Shown here: positions 18,496 to 28,844 of the stretch, piece after piece
Position numbering within the stretch: the stretch's first letter is position 1
How the letters are laid out: each line of letters opens with the position of its first letter
Source: Solirubrobacteraceae bacterium
GTDB lineage: Bacteria; Actinomycetota; Thermoleophilia; Solirubrobacterales; Solirubrobacteraceae
Direction: 5' to 3'
Assembly: GCA_029263125.1 (NCBI GenBank)
Contig: JAJCYD010000024.1
Location: 1 to 64,000 of the forward strand
Length of the DNA stretch: 64,000 nt
Program-made: the position numbers and the translations under genes
The notes under the pieces: generated by a model
Seen by the model: only the letters and a program-made list of their open reading frames with translations
Databases searched by the model: none
Told to the model about the DNA's origin: nothing

Positions 18496-20433
18496 CTAGT
18501 CGTTTGAGGCCGACGACTCGGTGCTGGCGGGCGCCTCCGGCGGCGCGGTCAGCAGCACGCGACAGGGCGCCTTGCGCACGACGTATTTCGTGACGTCGCC
18601 GACGAAGTTGTCCAGCGGCCCGCCGACCCCTCCGAGGCGCGCGCCGCCGCGGATCCGCGACGGCTCCTCCGCCGCGAGCACGATCAGCTCGACGCCGCGC
18701 CGCGTCGCCTCGGCCACGATCCCCTCCCCGGCGCGGCGCGCGCGCACCGTCGCCGTGGCCACGAGCACGCCCCGGTACTCCTCCCCCACGAGCTTGGCGC
18801 GCGCCAGCGCGGCCTTCGCCTGCTCACGCTGCGCGTCGGGCAGCCGCGCATCCAGCGGCAGCGAGAGCGGCACCTCGAAGATCCAGACCGCTTCGATCGT
18901 CGTTCCGCCGGACAATGGGTCGTCGACGTCGACCTCTCCCGCCGACAGTCGACCCGCGGTCTGCACGATGTCGTCGTCCAGCGGCGTGCCGAGGATCGGG
19001 ACGAGGATCGATCCGTAGGACGCCTGGACCGGTTCGGAGCGATGCAGCGCCTCTTGGCTGACCACGACGCGCCGCAGCAGCGGAAGATCGGCGCGGCGAC
19101 GGTAGGTGGCGTACAGCGCCACACCGACCGCCATCCAGACAACGCCGACGAACCGCGCGCCGGCGTGGAACGCCAGCAGGCTGACCAGTCCACCCGCCGC
19201 CATCACCGCGCCGAGCACGGCGGGCAGCGGCAACATGGCGCCACCGACGCGCAGCGACCACGGCACGCGAAACTGCCTGTGGCGGTCAGGCTCGCGGTAT
19301 CGCAGGACGCAGATTGACACGTGCGCGATGAGGAAGGCGAGCATCGCCCCGAACGCGTAGATGCCGACGAGGAACTCGAGGTCCAGCGGTACGACGAGGG
19401 CCGCGGCCAGCACGGCGGCAATGCAGATGAGGACATACGGGGTCCCCTGACGCGACCCCAGCCGCCCCACGATGCTGGGGATCTGGCGATTGGTCGCCAG
19501 CGAGTAGGCCAGCCGCGAGAGACCAAGCATCGCGGCGTGGCACGCCACGACGAGCGTCACGGTGGCCAGCGCGGCGATCGCGTAGCGCAGTGACTCCGCC
19601 AGCCACGCCGGTTCGAAGCGCCTGACGATCGGCAGGACCGGCGCGTCGATGGCATTTCCGGTCAGCTGACCGGACGCGCTGGTCAGCGGAAGCGCGGCGA
19701 CCGCGACCAGCGAGATCCCGACATAGATCACGAGCACCGACGCACCGGCCGACACCGCGAGGCGCTTGAGCTCTCGCTGGCTGACGCGTACCTCACCCGC
19801 CAGTCCGGCGGCCGACTCAAGGCAGGTGAGCGCGATCGTGCTGACCGTCAGCGCGAAGATGACGTCGCGCCAGCTCGGCTCGTTGCCCAGGTCGATCGTC
19901 GCCGTCAGCGCGTCGATATCGACGACCACGAGCAGCCCGACGACGACGATGACGAACTGCAGGGCGATGTCGGCGAGCGCCAGCAGGGCGATGCGCTCGC
20001 TGCGCGCCCCACCGCTGGTCATGATGTTGCGGGCCGCGACGTAGCCGATGATCGCGATCGCGATCGCGAGCTCCGGAGCCCCCTCGCCCAGCGGCGACCA
20101 GAAGGCCGCCAGGTAGTTCGTCGCGACGAACGCCGTCACGGCGATCAGGATCAGGAAGTCCAGCAGCACCGCCCAGCCGGCGATGAAGCTCCACAGCTCG
20201 TTGAAGGCGTAGCGCGCGAACACGGTCGCGCCCGCGCGATCGGGGTGAAGCGCCACCCCCTCGAGGTAGGTCATCGCCGTCAGGACGAAGAACACGCCCG
20301 CGCCGAGGAACACCAGCGGGGTCAGGCCCAGCGCGTTCTGCGCCACGATCCCCAACGAGAAGTAGATCGCGCTCGCAAGCGATGTCCAGACGACCGCGAA
20401 CAGCACGGGCGAGCCGACGCCGCGGCGCATCAT
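18496..20433 (-). CDS. APC-superfamily permease with C-terminal universal stress (USP) domain, copy 1
   Basis: The 645-residue protein has about 12 hydrophobic helices in the first ~470 residues (SLASAIYFSLGIVAQNALG and TYLEGVALHPDRAGATVFARY match the APC core) and a C-terminal USP-like domain (YGSILVPILGTPLDDD through GGPLDNFVGDVTKYVV). Permease-USP fusions of this size include the c-di-AMP-controlled K+ importer KimA. With two TrkA proteins immediately downstream, K+ uptake is the best inference; amino-acid transport remains possible. Its ATG overlaps the preceding small gene by 4 bp. Confidence 0.85.
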   Translation of the reverse strand: MMRRGVGSPVLFAVVWTSLASAIYFSLGIVAQNALGLTPLVFLGAGVFFVLTAMTYLEGVALHPDRAGATVFARYAFNELWSFIAGWAVLLDFLILIAVTAFVATNYLAAFWSPLGEGAPELAIAIAIIGYVAARNIMTSGGARSERIALLALADIALQFVIVVVGLLVVVDIDALTATIDLGNEPSWRDVIFALTVSTIALTCLESAAGLAGEVRVSQRELKRLAVSAGASVLVIYVGISLVAVAALPLTSASGQLTGNAIDAPVLPIVRRFEPAWLAESLRYAIAALATVTLVVACHAAMLGLSRLAYSLATNRQIPSIVGRLGSRQGTPYVLICIAAVLAAALVVPLDLEFLVGIYAFGAMLAFLIAHVSICVLRYREPDRHRQFRVPWSLRVGGAMLPLPAVLGAVMAAGGLVSLLAFHAGARFVGVVWMAVGVALYATYRRRADLPLLRRVVVSQEALHRSEPVQASYGSILVPILGTPLDDDIVQTAGRLSAGEVDVDDPLSGGTTIEAVWIFEVPLSLPLDARLPDAQREQAKAALARAKLVGEEYRGVLVATATVRARRAGEGIVAEATRRGVELIVLAAEEPSRIRGGARLGGVGGPLDNFVGDVTKYVVRKAPCRVLLTAPPEAPASTESSASND

Positions 20434-20624
20434 CGGAGATACCGCCAGGTGACGTAGAAGCGCCCGGCGCCGGCGCCGACGAACAGCACGCCGAGCAGGA
20501 AGCCGAGCGTCAGCGGACCGCCGCCGTTGGAGAGCGTGACGGCGAGGATCAGGACCCCGAGGACCGCCATGGCGGCCGACAGGACGAGCGTGGCCGCCCG
20601 GTGCAGTTGCGGTTTCTCAGGCAC
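20430..20624 (-). CDS. Small two-helix membrane protein between the permease genes (64 aa)
   Basis: It starts at GTG 20624, overlapping the end of permease copy 2 by 8 bp, and its stop overlaps the start of permease copy 1 by 3 bp in an ATGA junction. Two helices (AATLVLSAAMAVLGVLILAV and LGFLLGVLFVGAGAGRFYV) are followed by a basic C-terminus, WRYLR. Tight coupling on both sides suggests a small accessory subunit or regulator of the permeases. No family is recognised. Confidence 0.75.
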   Translation of the reverse strand: MPEKPQLHRAATLVLSAAMAVLGVLILAVTLSNGGGPLTLGFLLGVLFVGAGAGRFYVTWRYLR

Positions 20625-22497
20625 TCGGCGCTCCGTCGGTCTCGATGATGACGCGGCACGGGCGCTCGGACAACACGGTCTCGATGGTCTTGCCGAACAG
20701 TGTCGTGCCCACGCGCGGCGGCAGCGCCATGACGATCGCGTGCGCTCGCAGCTCGTTTGCCTCATCGACGATCAGCCGGCCGGCCTGCCCTGGCCGCACC
20801 TTCTCGACGTGTCCGGTCACGCGGCGGCCACCCTGCTGCTTGGCGAGCTCGATGATCCACAGCGCCGCCGACTCCTGATCGACGGGCAGCGGGGCCTCGA
20901 TCGGGTTGGTCTGCGGCACGGTGACGAAGACGACCACGTGGATGCCGCGGCGCCGCGACGACGCGAGCTTCGCGGCGGTCGCGATCGTCTGCGGGCGATA
21001 GCGATTGACGTCGACGGCCACGAGCACCGACTCGTACTCGGCTTCGTGCTCGGTGACCGGTTTGGGCACCGCCACCGCGTGGGTCGTCACGAGATCCAGA
21101 CCCTGGCGGCGGCGATAGAGCACGTAGCCGGTCATCCCGAGCGCCATCCACGCGATGCCGGCGGCGCCGATCGTGAGATCCAGCGTGCTGACGACGACGA
21201 AGGACAGCGACGTGCCGGCCAGCCCGATCATCGCCAGCGGCGGCAGCTCGCTGCCGCGCCAGCGCAGGCGGCCGGGACTCAGGTAGGGACGGTGGATGTC
21301 CGGCTCGGTGATGCGCAGGCGGATCAGCGACAGGTGCGCCATCGAGAAGGACAGCATCGCCCCGAAGGCGTAGATCTTGCCGAGGAAGTCGGCCTGGCCG
21401 GGAGCCAGCGCCAGGCAGGCGATCGCCGAGAACACCAGAATCCCGATGTACGGGGTGCGGTAGCGCGGGTGCAGGCGCCGGACGCTGTCGGGCAGCTGGC
21501 GGTACATGCCCATCGAGTAGGTCAGCCGCGATACGCCGAGCACGCCGGCGTTGGTTGCCGCGACGAGGATCGTCACCGCGAGCACCGCGACGTAGCCCTC
21601 GACCACGGACTGCAGTCCGCCGAGGTCCATCCCGGACACGACGCCGATGATCGGGTCGTTGGCGTAGCCGCCGTCCTCCGGCGAGACGCCGAGCTGTGTC
21701 TGGCAGATGCCGTCGATGCAGTCCACCGGCAGCGCCGACAGCGCGACGAGCGGCAGCGTGAAGTAGATCGCGAAGACGGCGATCATCACGCGCTTGATCG
21801 CGGCCGGGATCGTGGTCTCGTAGTCGCGCGCCTCGCCGGCCATATTCGAGATCGTCTCGATGCCCGTGTAGGCGACGGTCCCGATCGGGATCGCGAGCAG
21901 GAACTCCGTCAGCGTCGGCGTCTCGCCGAAGAACGAGAGGTTGTCGAGCAGGACGTCCGGGCTCACGACGAGAAAGACGCCGAGTGCGACGATCCCCAGC
22001 TGGCTCATGAAGTCGACGACGGCCAGGACGAGGTTGACGGTCACCGCGTCCTTGACGCCGCGCACGTTGACGAGCGCGAGGAGGGCGATCACGCCGGCAG
22101 CGAAGACGATGTCCCACGGCGCGCCCTTGAAGCCGTCCCAGGAGATGCGCCCGGCGTAATGCGCGGCGAAGAAGGCCGAGATCGCGATCGTGATGATGTA
22201 GTTGAGCATCTGCGCCCAGGCGGTGAAGAACGACCACTTCTCGTTGAAGGCGCGGCGCGCGAACAGCGACGAGCCGCCCGCCTCGGGGTACATCGCGGTC
22301 GCCTCGGCGTACGTCGTCGCCGTGCAGTAGAAGAGCGCGCCGGTGATGACGAAGACCAGCGGCGTCAAGCCCGCGGCGAGCGCGGCGACGAGGCCGAGCG
22401 CGTAGTAGATCGACGAGCCGACGTTCCCGTAGGCGGTGGAGAACAGCGCGTTGACCCCGAGCACGCGCTGCAGTCCGTGGAGCTGGCGTTCAGCCAT
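20617..22497 (-). CDS. APC-superfamily permease with C-terminal USP domain, copy 2
   Basis: The 626-residue protein is the first gene of the operon. The N-terminal FSTAYGNVGSSIYYALGLVA and MYPEAGGSSLFARRAFNEKW are classic APC helix 1 and loop motifs, and about 12 helices span to ~residue 480. The C-terminal ~140 residues (YESVLVAVDVNRYRPQTIAT onward) form a USP-like domain. It is more canonical than copy 1, and the two may work as a pair. ATG 22497 was chosen because MAERQLHGLQRVLGV leads directly into helix 1; TAGACT lies 10 bp upstream. Confidence 0.87.
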   Translation of the reverse strand: MAERQLHGLQRVLGVNALFSTAYGNVGSSIYYALGLVAALAAGLTPLVFVITGALFYCTATTYAEATAMYPEAGGSSLFARRAFNEKWSFFTAWAQMLNYIITIAISAFFAAHYAGRISWDGFKGAPWDIVFAAGVIALLALVNVRGVKDAVTVNLVLAVVDFMSQLGIVALGVFLVVSPDVLLDNLSFFGETPTLTEFLLAIPIGTVAYTGIETISNMAGEARDYETTIPAAIKRVMIAVFAIYFTLPLVALSALPVDCIDGICQTQLGVSPEDGGYANDPIIGVVSGMDLGGLQSVVEGYVAVLAVTILVAATNAGVLGVSRLTYSMGMYRQLPDSVRRLHPRYRTPYIGILVFSAIACLALAPGQADFLGKIYAFGAMLSFSMAHLSLIRLRITEPDIHRPYLSPGRLRWRGSELPPLAMIGLAGTSLSFVVVSTLDLTIGAAGIAWMALGMTGYVLYRRRQGLDLVTTHAVAVPKPVTEHEAEYESVLVAVDVNRYRPQTIATAAKLASSRRRGIHVVVFVTVPQTNPIEAPLPVDQESAALWIIELAKQQGGRRVTGHVEKVRPGQAGRLIVDEANELRAHAIVMALPPRVGTTLFGKTIETVLSERPCRVIIETDGAPSA

Positions 22498-22626
22498 CGA
22501 CGGCGGGAGTCTACGCCGGGTCCTGCGGCGATCTCCTGCGCCTCGCGACTGCGTGCCCAACCGCACGAAACCCGTCGCCGATCGCCCCGATCGCGTGGCG
22601 CAGAGACACACGAGTCATTAACGACA

Positions 22627-22662
22627 TCCGCCGCAGGACGCTCACTGGCGTCCTGCGGCGGA
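22627..22662 (-). terminator. Perfect 15-bp hairpin, probable terminator of the lipoprotein gene
   Basis: TCCGCCGCAGGACGC (22627-22641) pairs perfectly with 22648-22662 across a 6-nt loop. It lies 28 bp beyond the stop of the lipoprotein gene on the minus strand. No long U-run follows on either strand, which is common in high-GC actinobacteria. Confidence 0.7.
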
Positions 22663-22689
22663 GTCGGTCCTTCTGGCCCGTCGTGTGGG

Positions 22690-23340
22690 CTAGGCGGACT
22701 TCGTGTTGATCGTGATCTTGGCGATGCCGATCACGAGGCCCTCGGCGAGGTCGTCGATGCCGAACGTCTCGTTGAGCAGGTCGGCTGCGCTGCCCTTGAG
22801 CTTGACCGTCGTGCCGCGCAGGACGGCGGTGCCAGCGGCCTCGTCGACCTTGATCGGCTCCAGCGTGCTGCCGTCGAGGATGAACAGCTCGGCGCTCTCG
22901 GCCGCAACCTCACCGTCGACGCTGACCTTGCCCGACAGCACCGAGGTGCCCGGGTCGACGACGAAGTCGGTCAGCTCGACCTTCTTGCCGCCGGCCTCCA
23001 GGCTCAGGCCGCTGCCGTCATGGTTGATGGTGCCCTGGACGAACGGCCGGTAGGGATTGGTGGGGTCGAAGTACTTGACGTTTCCGCCGGTGATCGGGAA
23101 GGCGGCGACGCCGGCCTTGCTGATCGTCGCGTCACCGACGGTGCCGGGAGTCACCTTAAGCGAGGTGAGTGCGCTGAGGAACCCCTCGTCGAGAATGACC
23201 TGGGTCATGTTTCCTGTCAGTGAATCGACCTGTGCCAGTGGCTCGGGTGCGGTGGGCTTGTCGTCGTCACCGCATCCGACGGCGACCAGCGCACCGGCTA
23301 TGAGCACGGCAAAGAGGGCAAATGGGGTCTTCAGCTTCAT
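22690..23340 (-). CDS. Secreted lipoprotein of unknown function
   Basis: The 216-residue protein has a lipoprotein signal peptide: KLK, a hydrophobic stretch, and the lipobox AVGC with the lipidated Cys at residue 23, followed by the acidic GDDDKPTAPEP linker. The mature part repeats short beta-rich segments (GTINHDGSGLSLEAGGKKVE, VLSGKVSVDGEV, LRGTTVKLKG), suggesting an all-beta extracytoplasmic domain. A terminator hairpin follows. No specific family is recognised; it could be a HtaA-like or LppX-like ligand-binding lipoprotein, but that is a guess. Confidence 0.75.
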   Translation of the reverse strand: MKLKTPFALFAVLIAGALVAVGCGDDDKPTAPEPLAQVDSLTGNMTQVILDEGFLSALTSLKVTPGTVGDATISKAGVAAFPITGGNVKYFDPTNPYRPFVQGTINHDGSGLSLEAGGKKVELTDFVVDPGTSVLSGKVSVDGEVAAESAELFILDGSTLEPIKVDEAAGTAVLRGTTVKLKGSAADLLNETFGIDDLAEGLVIGIAKITINTKSA

Positions 23341-23437
23341 AGTGTGTCCTTCGGGCGGAATGTGTGAACGGCTCTGGTGGGTGTGCGGAGCCGACCCCCG
23401 ACCGGATCAGTCAAGGCCAGACCGGACCGTGGACGCC

Positions 23438-23998
23438 TCAGTCCTGCTCGACGAACTCCAGGATCGCTTCGAGCGTGACGTCGTAGCCGAGCGTGTCGCC
23501 GCCGGTGGGGAGTTCCTCTTGCCAGTCCAGGCCGTAGTCGCGGCGGTCGACGATCGCGCTCAGCTCGATGCCGACGCGGTTCTCCGGGCTCAGCAGGCCG
23601 GCACCGGGAAGGCCGATGCGGCCCCGTGCCTGGACGGGATGCTTGTGGCCGTGGATCGTCAGGTCGCCGGTCACGACGATCTCACGTGACTGCAGGTCGC
23701 CGCCGAACTCCGAGACGACCCAGCGCACCGCTGGAAAGCGCTCCGCGTGGAGGAACTCCTCGGACAGCATCCGGTCGCGGATCACGGGGTTGTTGAGATC
23801 CAGGCTCTTGACGGGAACCATGGCCACCAGCGTCCCAGCCTCCACATCCAGCGTCGCGTCGATCTCGGCGAACCCCGCGCGGTAGTCGCGCAGGCCGAGG
23901 TGGCGGACCTTGAAGGTCACCGACGAGAAGAAGCGGTCCGCGCGCCAGACGCCCCCGGACAGGTGGTCTTGCAGGAAGCTCGTGGGCTGCGCGGACAC
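23438..23998 (-). CDS. YceI-family lipid-binding-like protein
   Basis: The 186-residue product is a YceI lipocalin-like barrel: GVWRADRFFSSVTFKVRHLG, AEIDATLDVEAG, RFPAVRWVVSEF, VTGDLTIHGHKHPV and the C-terminal LGYDVTLEAI all match the family strands. YceI proteins bind polyisoprenoid lipids; this cytosolic-looking version has no signal peptide. The GTG at 23998 is preferred over an ATG at 24061 because TACAGT (minus strand, 24006-24011) is exactly 7 bp upstream and the longer form would begin inside the hairpin following hppA. Confidence 0.85.
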   Translation of the reverse strand: MSAQPTSFLQDHLSGGVWRADRFFSSVTFKVRHLGLRDYRAGFAEIDATLDVEAGTLVAMVPVKSLDLNNPVIRDRMLSEEFLHAERFPAVRWVVSEFGGDLQSREIVVTGDLTIHGHKHPVQARGRIGLPGAGLLSPENRVGIELSAIVDRRDYGLDWQEELPTGGDTLGYDVTLEAILEFVEQD

Positions 23999-24021
23999 CC
24001 TGATGACTGTAGTGCGTGCTG

Positions 24022-24062
24022 AATGTCGAGTAATAGGCGCATCGCGCCCACTATTCGACATT
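24022..24062 (-). terminator. Inverted repeat after hppA, probable terminator
   Basis: AATGTCGA (24022-24029) and TCGACATT (24055-24062) are perfect arms, and the inner GTAATAGGCGC/GCGCCCACTAT segments pair with a few mismatches around a 3-nt centre. It begins 19 bp after the hppA stop on the minus strand and ends just upstream of the YceI promoter. The position fits a terminator separating the two genes; it could also be a regulatory palindrome. Confidence 0.55.
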
Positions 24063-24080
24063 CGCGCCCCGCCCAGATGA

Positions 24081-26159
<2,079 letters not shown>

Positions 26160-26288
26160 GGGAAACGGCCTCCAGAAGTCTCATTGCGCCAGAATGCTCT
26201 GCGGTCACTCGGACAGCGACGGGCCTCCCCCGATCGCGAGTAACGCGGGCGCAGTGTAACCCGCTGGGCGGCGGAGGCGCGGTCTCGT

Positions 26289-26738
26289 CTACTGGCCGGG
26301 CACCCACAGGCGCCCGCTGGACACCGCCGACTCGGGATCCTCGGCCTTCGGCGGCGGCGCCGTGGGATCCTGCGCCGTGGCGGACCCATCCGCAGCGGCC
26401 GCCTCGGCCGCGGGCTTGGCCCCCGACCGCGTGTAGGCCAACTGCAGCTGCGACAGCGCGTCGCGCACCTGCTTGACGTCCGCCCCGAGCGTCGTCTCCA
26501 CGAGCGGCAGCAGGGCACGCGTCGCCTCGATCGCGGTGCGCACCTGCGCGAAGTCGGGCTCCTCGCCGGGCGATTGCGCGGTCAGCCCGGCGCGGCGGGC
26601 GGCGAGGTTCAGCAGCGAGATGACCGTCTGGACGAGGACGTCGTCGACGTGGATCTGCGCCAGCTCGGCCTCATAGGCGGATCGCAGCTCCTCCTCGCTG
26701 AGGTCGTTGGGGCCGACGTCGCCGGATTCGGTGCTCAT
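26289..26738 (-). CDS. Conserved hypothetical protein, DUF1844-like layout
   Basis: The 149-residue protein has a helical core (VDDVLVQTVISLLNLAARRA, then DFAQVRTAIEATRALLPLVE and VKQVRDALSQLQLAY) and a disordered Ala/Pro-rich C-terminus ending in SGRLWVPGQ. The helix arrangement resembles DUF1844 proteins, a tentative call. Its ATG overlaps the stop of the YbdK-like gene in an ATGA junction, so it is cotranslated with that gene. Confidence 0.6.
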   Translation of the reverse strand: MSTESGDVGPNDLSEEELRSAYEAELAQIHVDDVLVQTVISLLNLAARRAGLTAQSPGEEPDFAQVRTAIEATRALLPLVETTLGADVKQVRDALSQLQLAYTRSGAKPAAEAAAADGSATAQDPTAPPPKAEDPESAVSSGRLWVPGQ

Positions 26739-27880
26739 GCGGGAACCTCCTGTGCGTAGGTGGTCGTAGTCTCGCGCACGGTGTCAGCGTAGACCTCGTG
26801 CAGGGACGCGCCGCCCAGCAGCGACGCGCGCTGGCGCTGGGCGCCGTTGGGCGCGTCCGGCGGCACGTCGATGCGCAGATCCTCGCGCGCCGGCTCGCTC
26901 CAGGCCAGCAGCTCGGCCACGGCCGCGTGGGTGCTGACCTCCTCACGGCGGCCGAGGTCGATCATCCGCCCATCCATGCCGTGGCGGATGGCCCGCCAGA
27001 GGTTCTCCTCGACCAGGCGCGGCGCGGGATCCTCGAACGGCACGCCGTCGTCGATGTCGCGCAGCGCCTGCGCCACGCAGGCCACGATCAGCCCTGCCAG
27101 CGCGTCGGATTCCGCCGCGGAGACCTGCGCGTCGGCGATTCGCACCTCGATCGTGCCGAACGTCGCGTGCGGGCGCACCGACCACCACACCTGCGTGTAC
27201 TCGACGATCGAGCCCGTCGCGATCAACAGCTCCAGGTAGTCGCGGAACGTCGCCCAGTCGCCGTAGGCATCGGGCACGCCGCAGCGCGGGAAGGACTTCG
27301 TGAACGTCTGGCTGCGCGCCGATGCCAGCAGCGTGTCGCGGCCATCCAAGAACGGCGAGCTCGCGCTGACGGCCAGCAGCAGCGGCAGGATCGGCCGCAG
27401 CCGGTCGCAGGCGCGCACCGCGCGATCAGTGCCGCGCACGCCGACGTGCACGTGCAGCGAGAACGTGTTGTTGCGCCGCGCGACGTACCCGAGGCCGTCG
27501 ACCACGCGGCGGTAGTGGTCGGTATCGATGTTACGCTGCTCACGGTAGTCGGCCCAGGGGTGCGTGCCCGTCGAGCCGAGCAGGACGCCGCGCTCGGCGG
27601 CGAGCGCGAACAGCCGGCGGCGGCGCTCGCGCTGGTTGGCGAGCGCGTCGTGGATGTCCTCACCGCGCCCGGAGATGATCTCGATCTCCGAGGAGATCAG
27701 CTCGCCCGTGATCGCATCCTCCAGGACGGGGTCCGCGGCCGCCGCGTCGCGCAGCTCCTCGAAGCGCGGCACGAGATCCAGGGTCTCAGGGTCCAGCAGC
27801 GCGAACTCCTCCTCCAGGCCGACGGTCAGGTCGGTGGAGGTCGCGAAGATCTCCTCGGTGCGGTTGAGGTCGATGGGCAT
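26735..27880 (-). CDS. YbdK-type carboxylate-amine ligase (glutamate-cysteine ligase 2 family)
   Basis: The 381-residue protein matches the GCS2 family: LTVGLEEEFALLDPETLDLV near 18-37, ELISSEIEIISG, GTHPWADY, NNTFSLHVHVGV with the metal-binding His pair, and TIEVRIADAQVSAAESDALA. Members ligate an amine to a glutamate-type carboxylate using ATP; actinobacterial relatives act in ergothioneine or in uncharacterised gamma-glutamyl pathways. No other egt genes are seen, so the substrate is left open. It lies 20 bp downstream of rex on the same strand and may be part of the redox operon. Confidence 0.85.
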   Translation of the reverse strand: MPIDLNRTEEIFATSTDLTVGLEEEFALLDPETLDLVPRFEELRDAAAADPVLEDAITGELISSEIEIISGRGEDIHDALANQRERRRRLFALAAERGVLLGSTGTHPWADYREQRNIDTDHYRRVVDGLGYVARRNNTFSLHVHVGVRGTDRAVRACDRLRPILPLLLAVSASSPFLDGRDTLLASARSQTFTKSFPRCGVPDAYGDWATFRDYLELLIATGSIVEYTQVWWSVRPHATFGTIEVRIADAQVSAAESDALAGLIVACVAQALRDIDDGVPFEDPAPRLVEENLWRAIRHGMDGRMIDLGRREEVSTHAAVAELLAWSEPAREDLRIDVPPDAPNGAQRQRASLLGGASLHEVYADTVRETTTTYAQEVPA

Positions 27881-27900
27881 GGGAGGTCCGGCGGGTGCGC

Positions 27901-28596
27901 CTACGTGAGATAGAAGTACAGCGCGTAGAGCAGATCGACCGCCGGAGAGGACGTGTGAACGGTCACGTCGGGCGGCACCGACAGCAGCGCCTCGGCGTAG
28001 TTGAAGATGATCTTCACCCCCGCCTCGACGAGGTCGTCGGCGATCGGCTGCGCGGCGGCCGTCGGCACCGCGAGGACGCCGACGACGATGTCCTCCTCCT
28101 CGACGACCGAGCGCAGCTCGGTGCTGTGGCGCACCTTCGTCGTGCCGACCGTCTGGCCGACCTTGCGCTTATCGGTGTCGAAGATCGCCACCAGCCGGAA
28201 GCCGTGGTCGGCGAAGATGTCCGACGAGGCGATGGCCTGGCCGAGGTGCCCGGCACCGAACAGCGCGATGTTGTGCTGGCCGGAGGTGCGCAGGATCTTG
28301 CGGATCTCCGAGACGAGCGCATCGACGTTGTAGCCCACTCCGCGCTTGCCGAACTTGCCAAAGCCCGAGAAGTCCCGTCGGATCTGCGTCGAGTTGACGT
28401 GCGTGTAATCGCTGAGCTCGCGCGAGGAAACGGTCTCCTTGCCCATCTTCTTGGCCTGCGTGAGCACCTGCAGGTAGCGAGACAGGCGTGCGGCGACCCC
28501 GAGCGACAACCGCTCCCCGAGGACGAACGCCGCTGCGGGATCGCCCGCGCCGTCCGCCGGCGGAGTCTGGGAGAGAACGCGATCGGCGGGCGTCAT
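27901..28596 (-). CDS. rex: Redox-sensing transcriptional repressor Rex
   Basis: The 231-residue protein has an N-terminal winged helix (SRYLQVLTQ, SSRELSDYTHVNSTQIRRDF, GKFGKRGVGYNVD), a Rossmann NAD(H)-binding domain (NIALFGAGHLGQAIA near 109-123, VAIFDTDKRKVG) and the C-terminal swap helix DLLYALYFYLT. Rex represses respiratory and fermentative genes and is released when NADH rises. It overlaps the glutaredoxin-like gene by an ATGA junction in the order rimI-grx-rex. I found no convincing full Rex operator in the intergenic regions. Confidence 0.95.
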   Translation of the reverse strand: MTPADRVLSQTPPADGAGDPAAAFVLGERLSLGVAARLSRYLQVLTQAKKMGKETVSSRELSDYTHVNSTQIRRDFSGFGKFGKRGVGYNVDALVSEIRKILRTSGQHNIALFGAGHLGQAIASSDIFADHGFRLVAIFDTDKRKVGQTVGTTKVRHSTELRSVVEEEDIVVGVLAVPTAAAQPIADDLVEAGVKIIFNYAEALLSVPPDVTVHTSSPAVDLLYALYFYLT

Positions 28597-28844
28597 CGAC
28601 CGGTCACTCTACCCAGATGATCTCGCAGCATGGACTCCTCGACGACGTACTCGAACAGCTCGACCCCATCGAGCGCAACGACCGGAATCCGGAGCAGGTA
28701 GGCGGCATGCAGCGCATCGTCGGTCTCGATGTCGATCTCGGCGAACGGCTCCCCGACGCGCTCCAGGACCGAGCGCGCCTCGTCGCACAGATGGCAGCCG
28801 GGCCGGCCGTAGAGCACCAGACGGCGCACGACGGCGTCGGTCAT
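28593..28844 (-). CDS. Glutaredoxin-family protein
   Basis: The 83-residue protein has a thioredoxin-like fold with the dithiol active site CHLC at residues 17-20 (LYGRPGCHLCDEA) and the cis-proline motif RIPVVALDGVELF. It belongs to the DUF836/glutaredoxin-like group often encoded just before rex in actinobacteria. Start and stop are both shared in ATGA overlaps with rimI upstream and rex downstream, so all three are translated together. It probably reduces a disulfide in the cytoplasm; the partner is unknown. Confidence 0.88.
   Translation of the reverse strand: MTDAVVRRLVLYGRPGCHLCDEARSVLERVGEPFAEIDIETDDALHAAYLLRIPVVALDGVELFEYVVEESMLRDHLGRVTGR

Noticed and set aside
20527..23223. 898-codon open frame opposite the permease genes and lipoprotein
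   Set aside because: High GC suppresses stops; the protein is low-complexity Arg/Asp/His/Gln and the minus strand carries clear permease, USP and lipoprotein motifs.
27950..27970. Rex-operator-like TGTGAACGGTCAC
   Set aside because: It is inside the rex coding region near its 3' end and matches only part of the TGTGAA-N4-TTCACA consensus.
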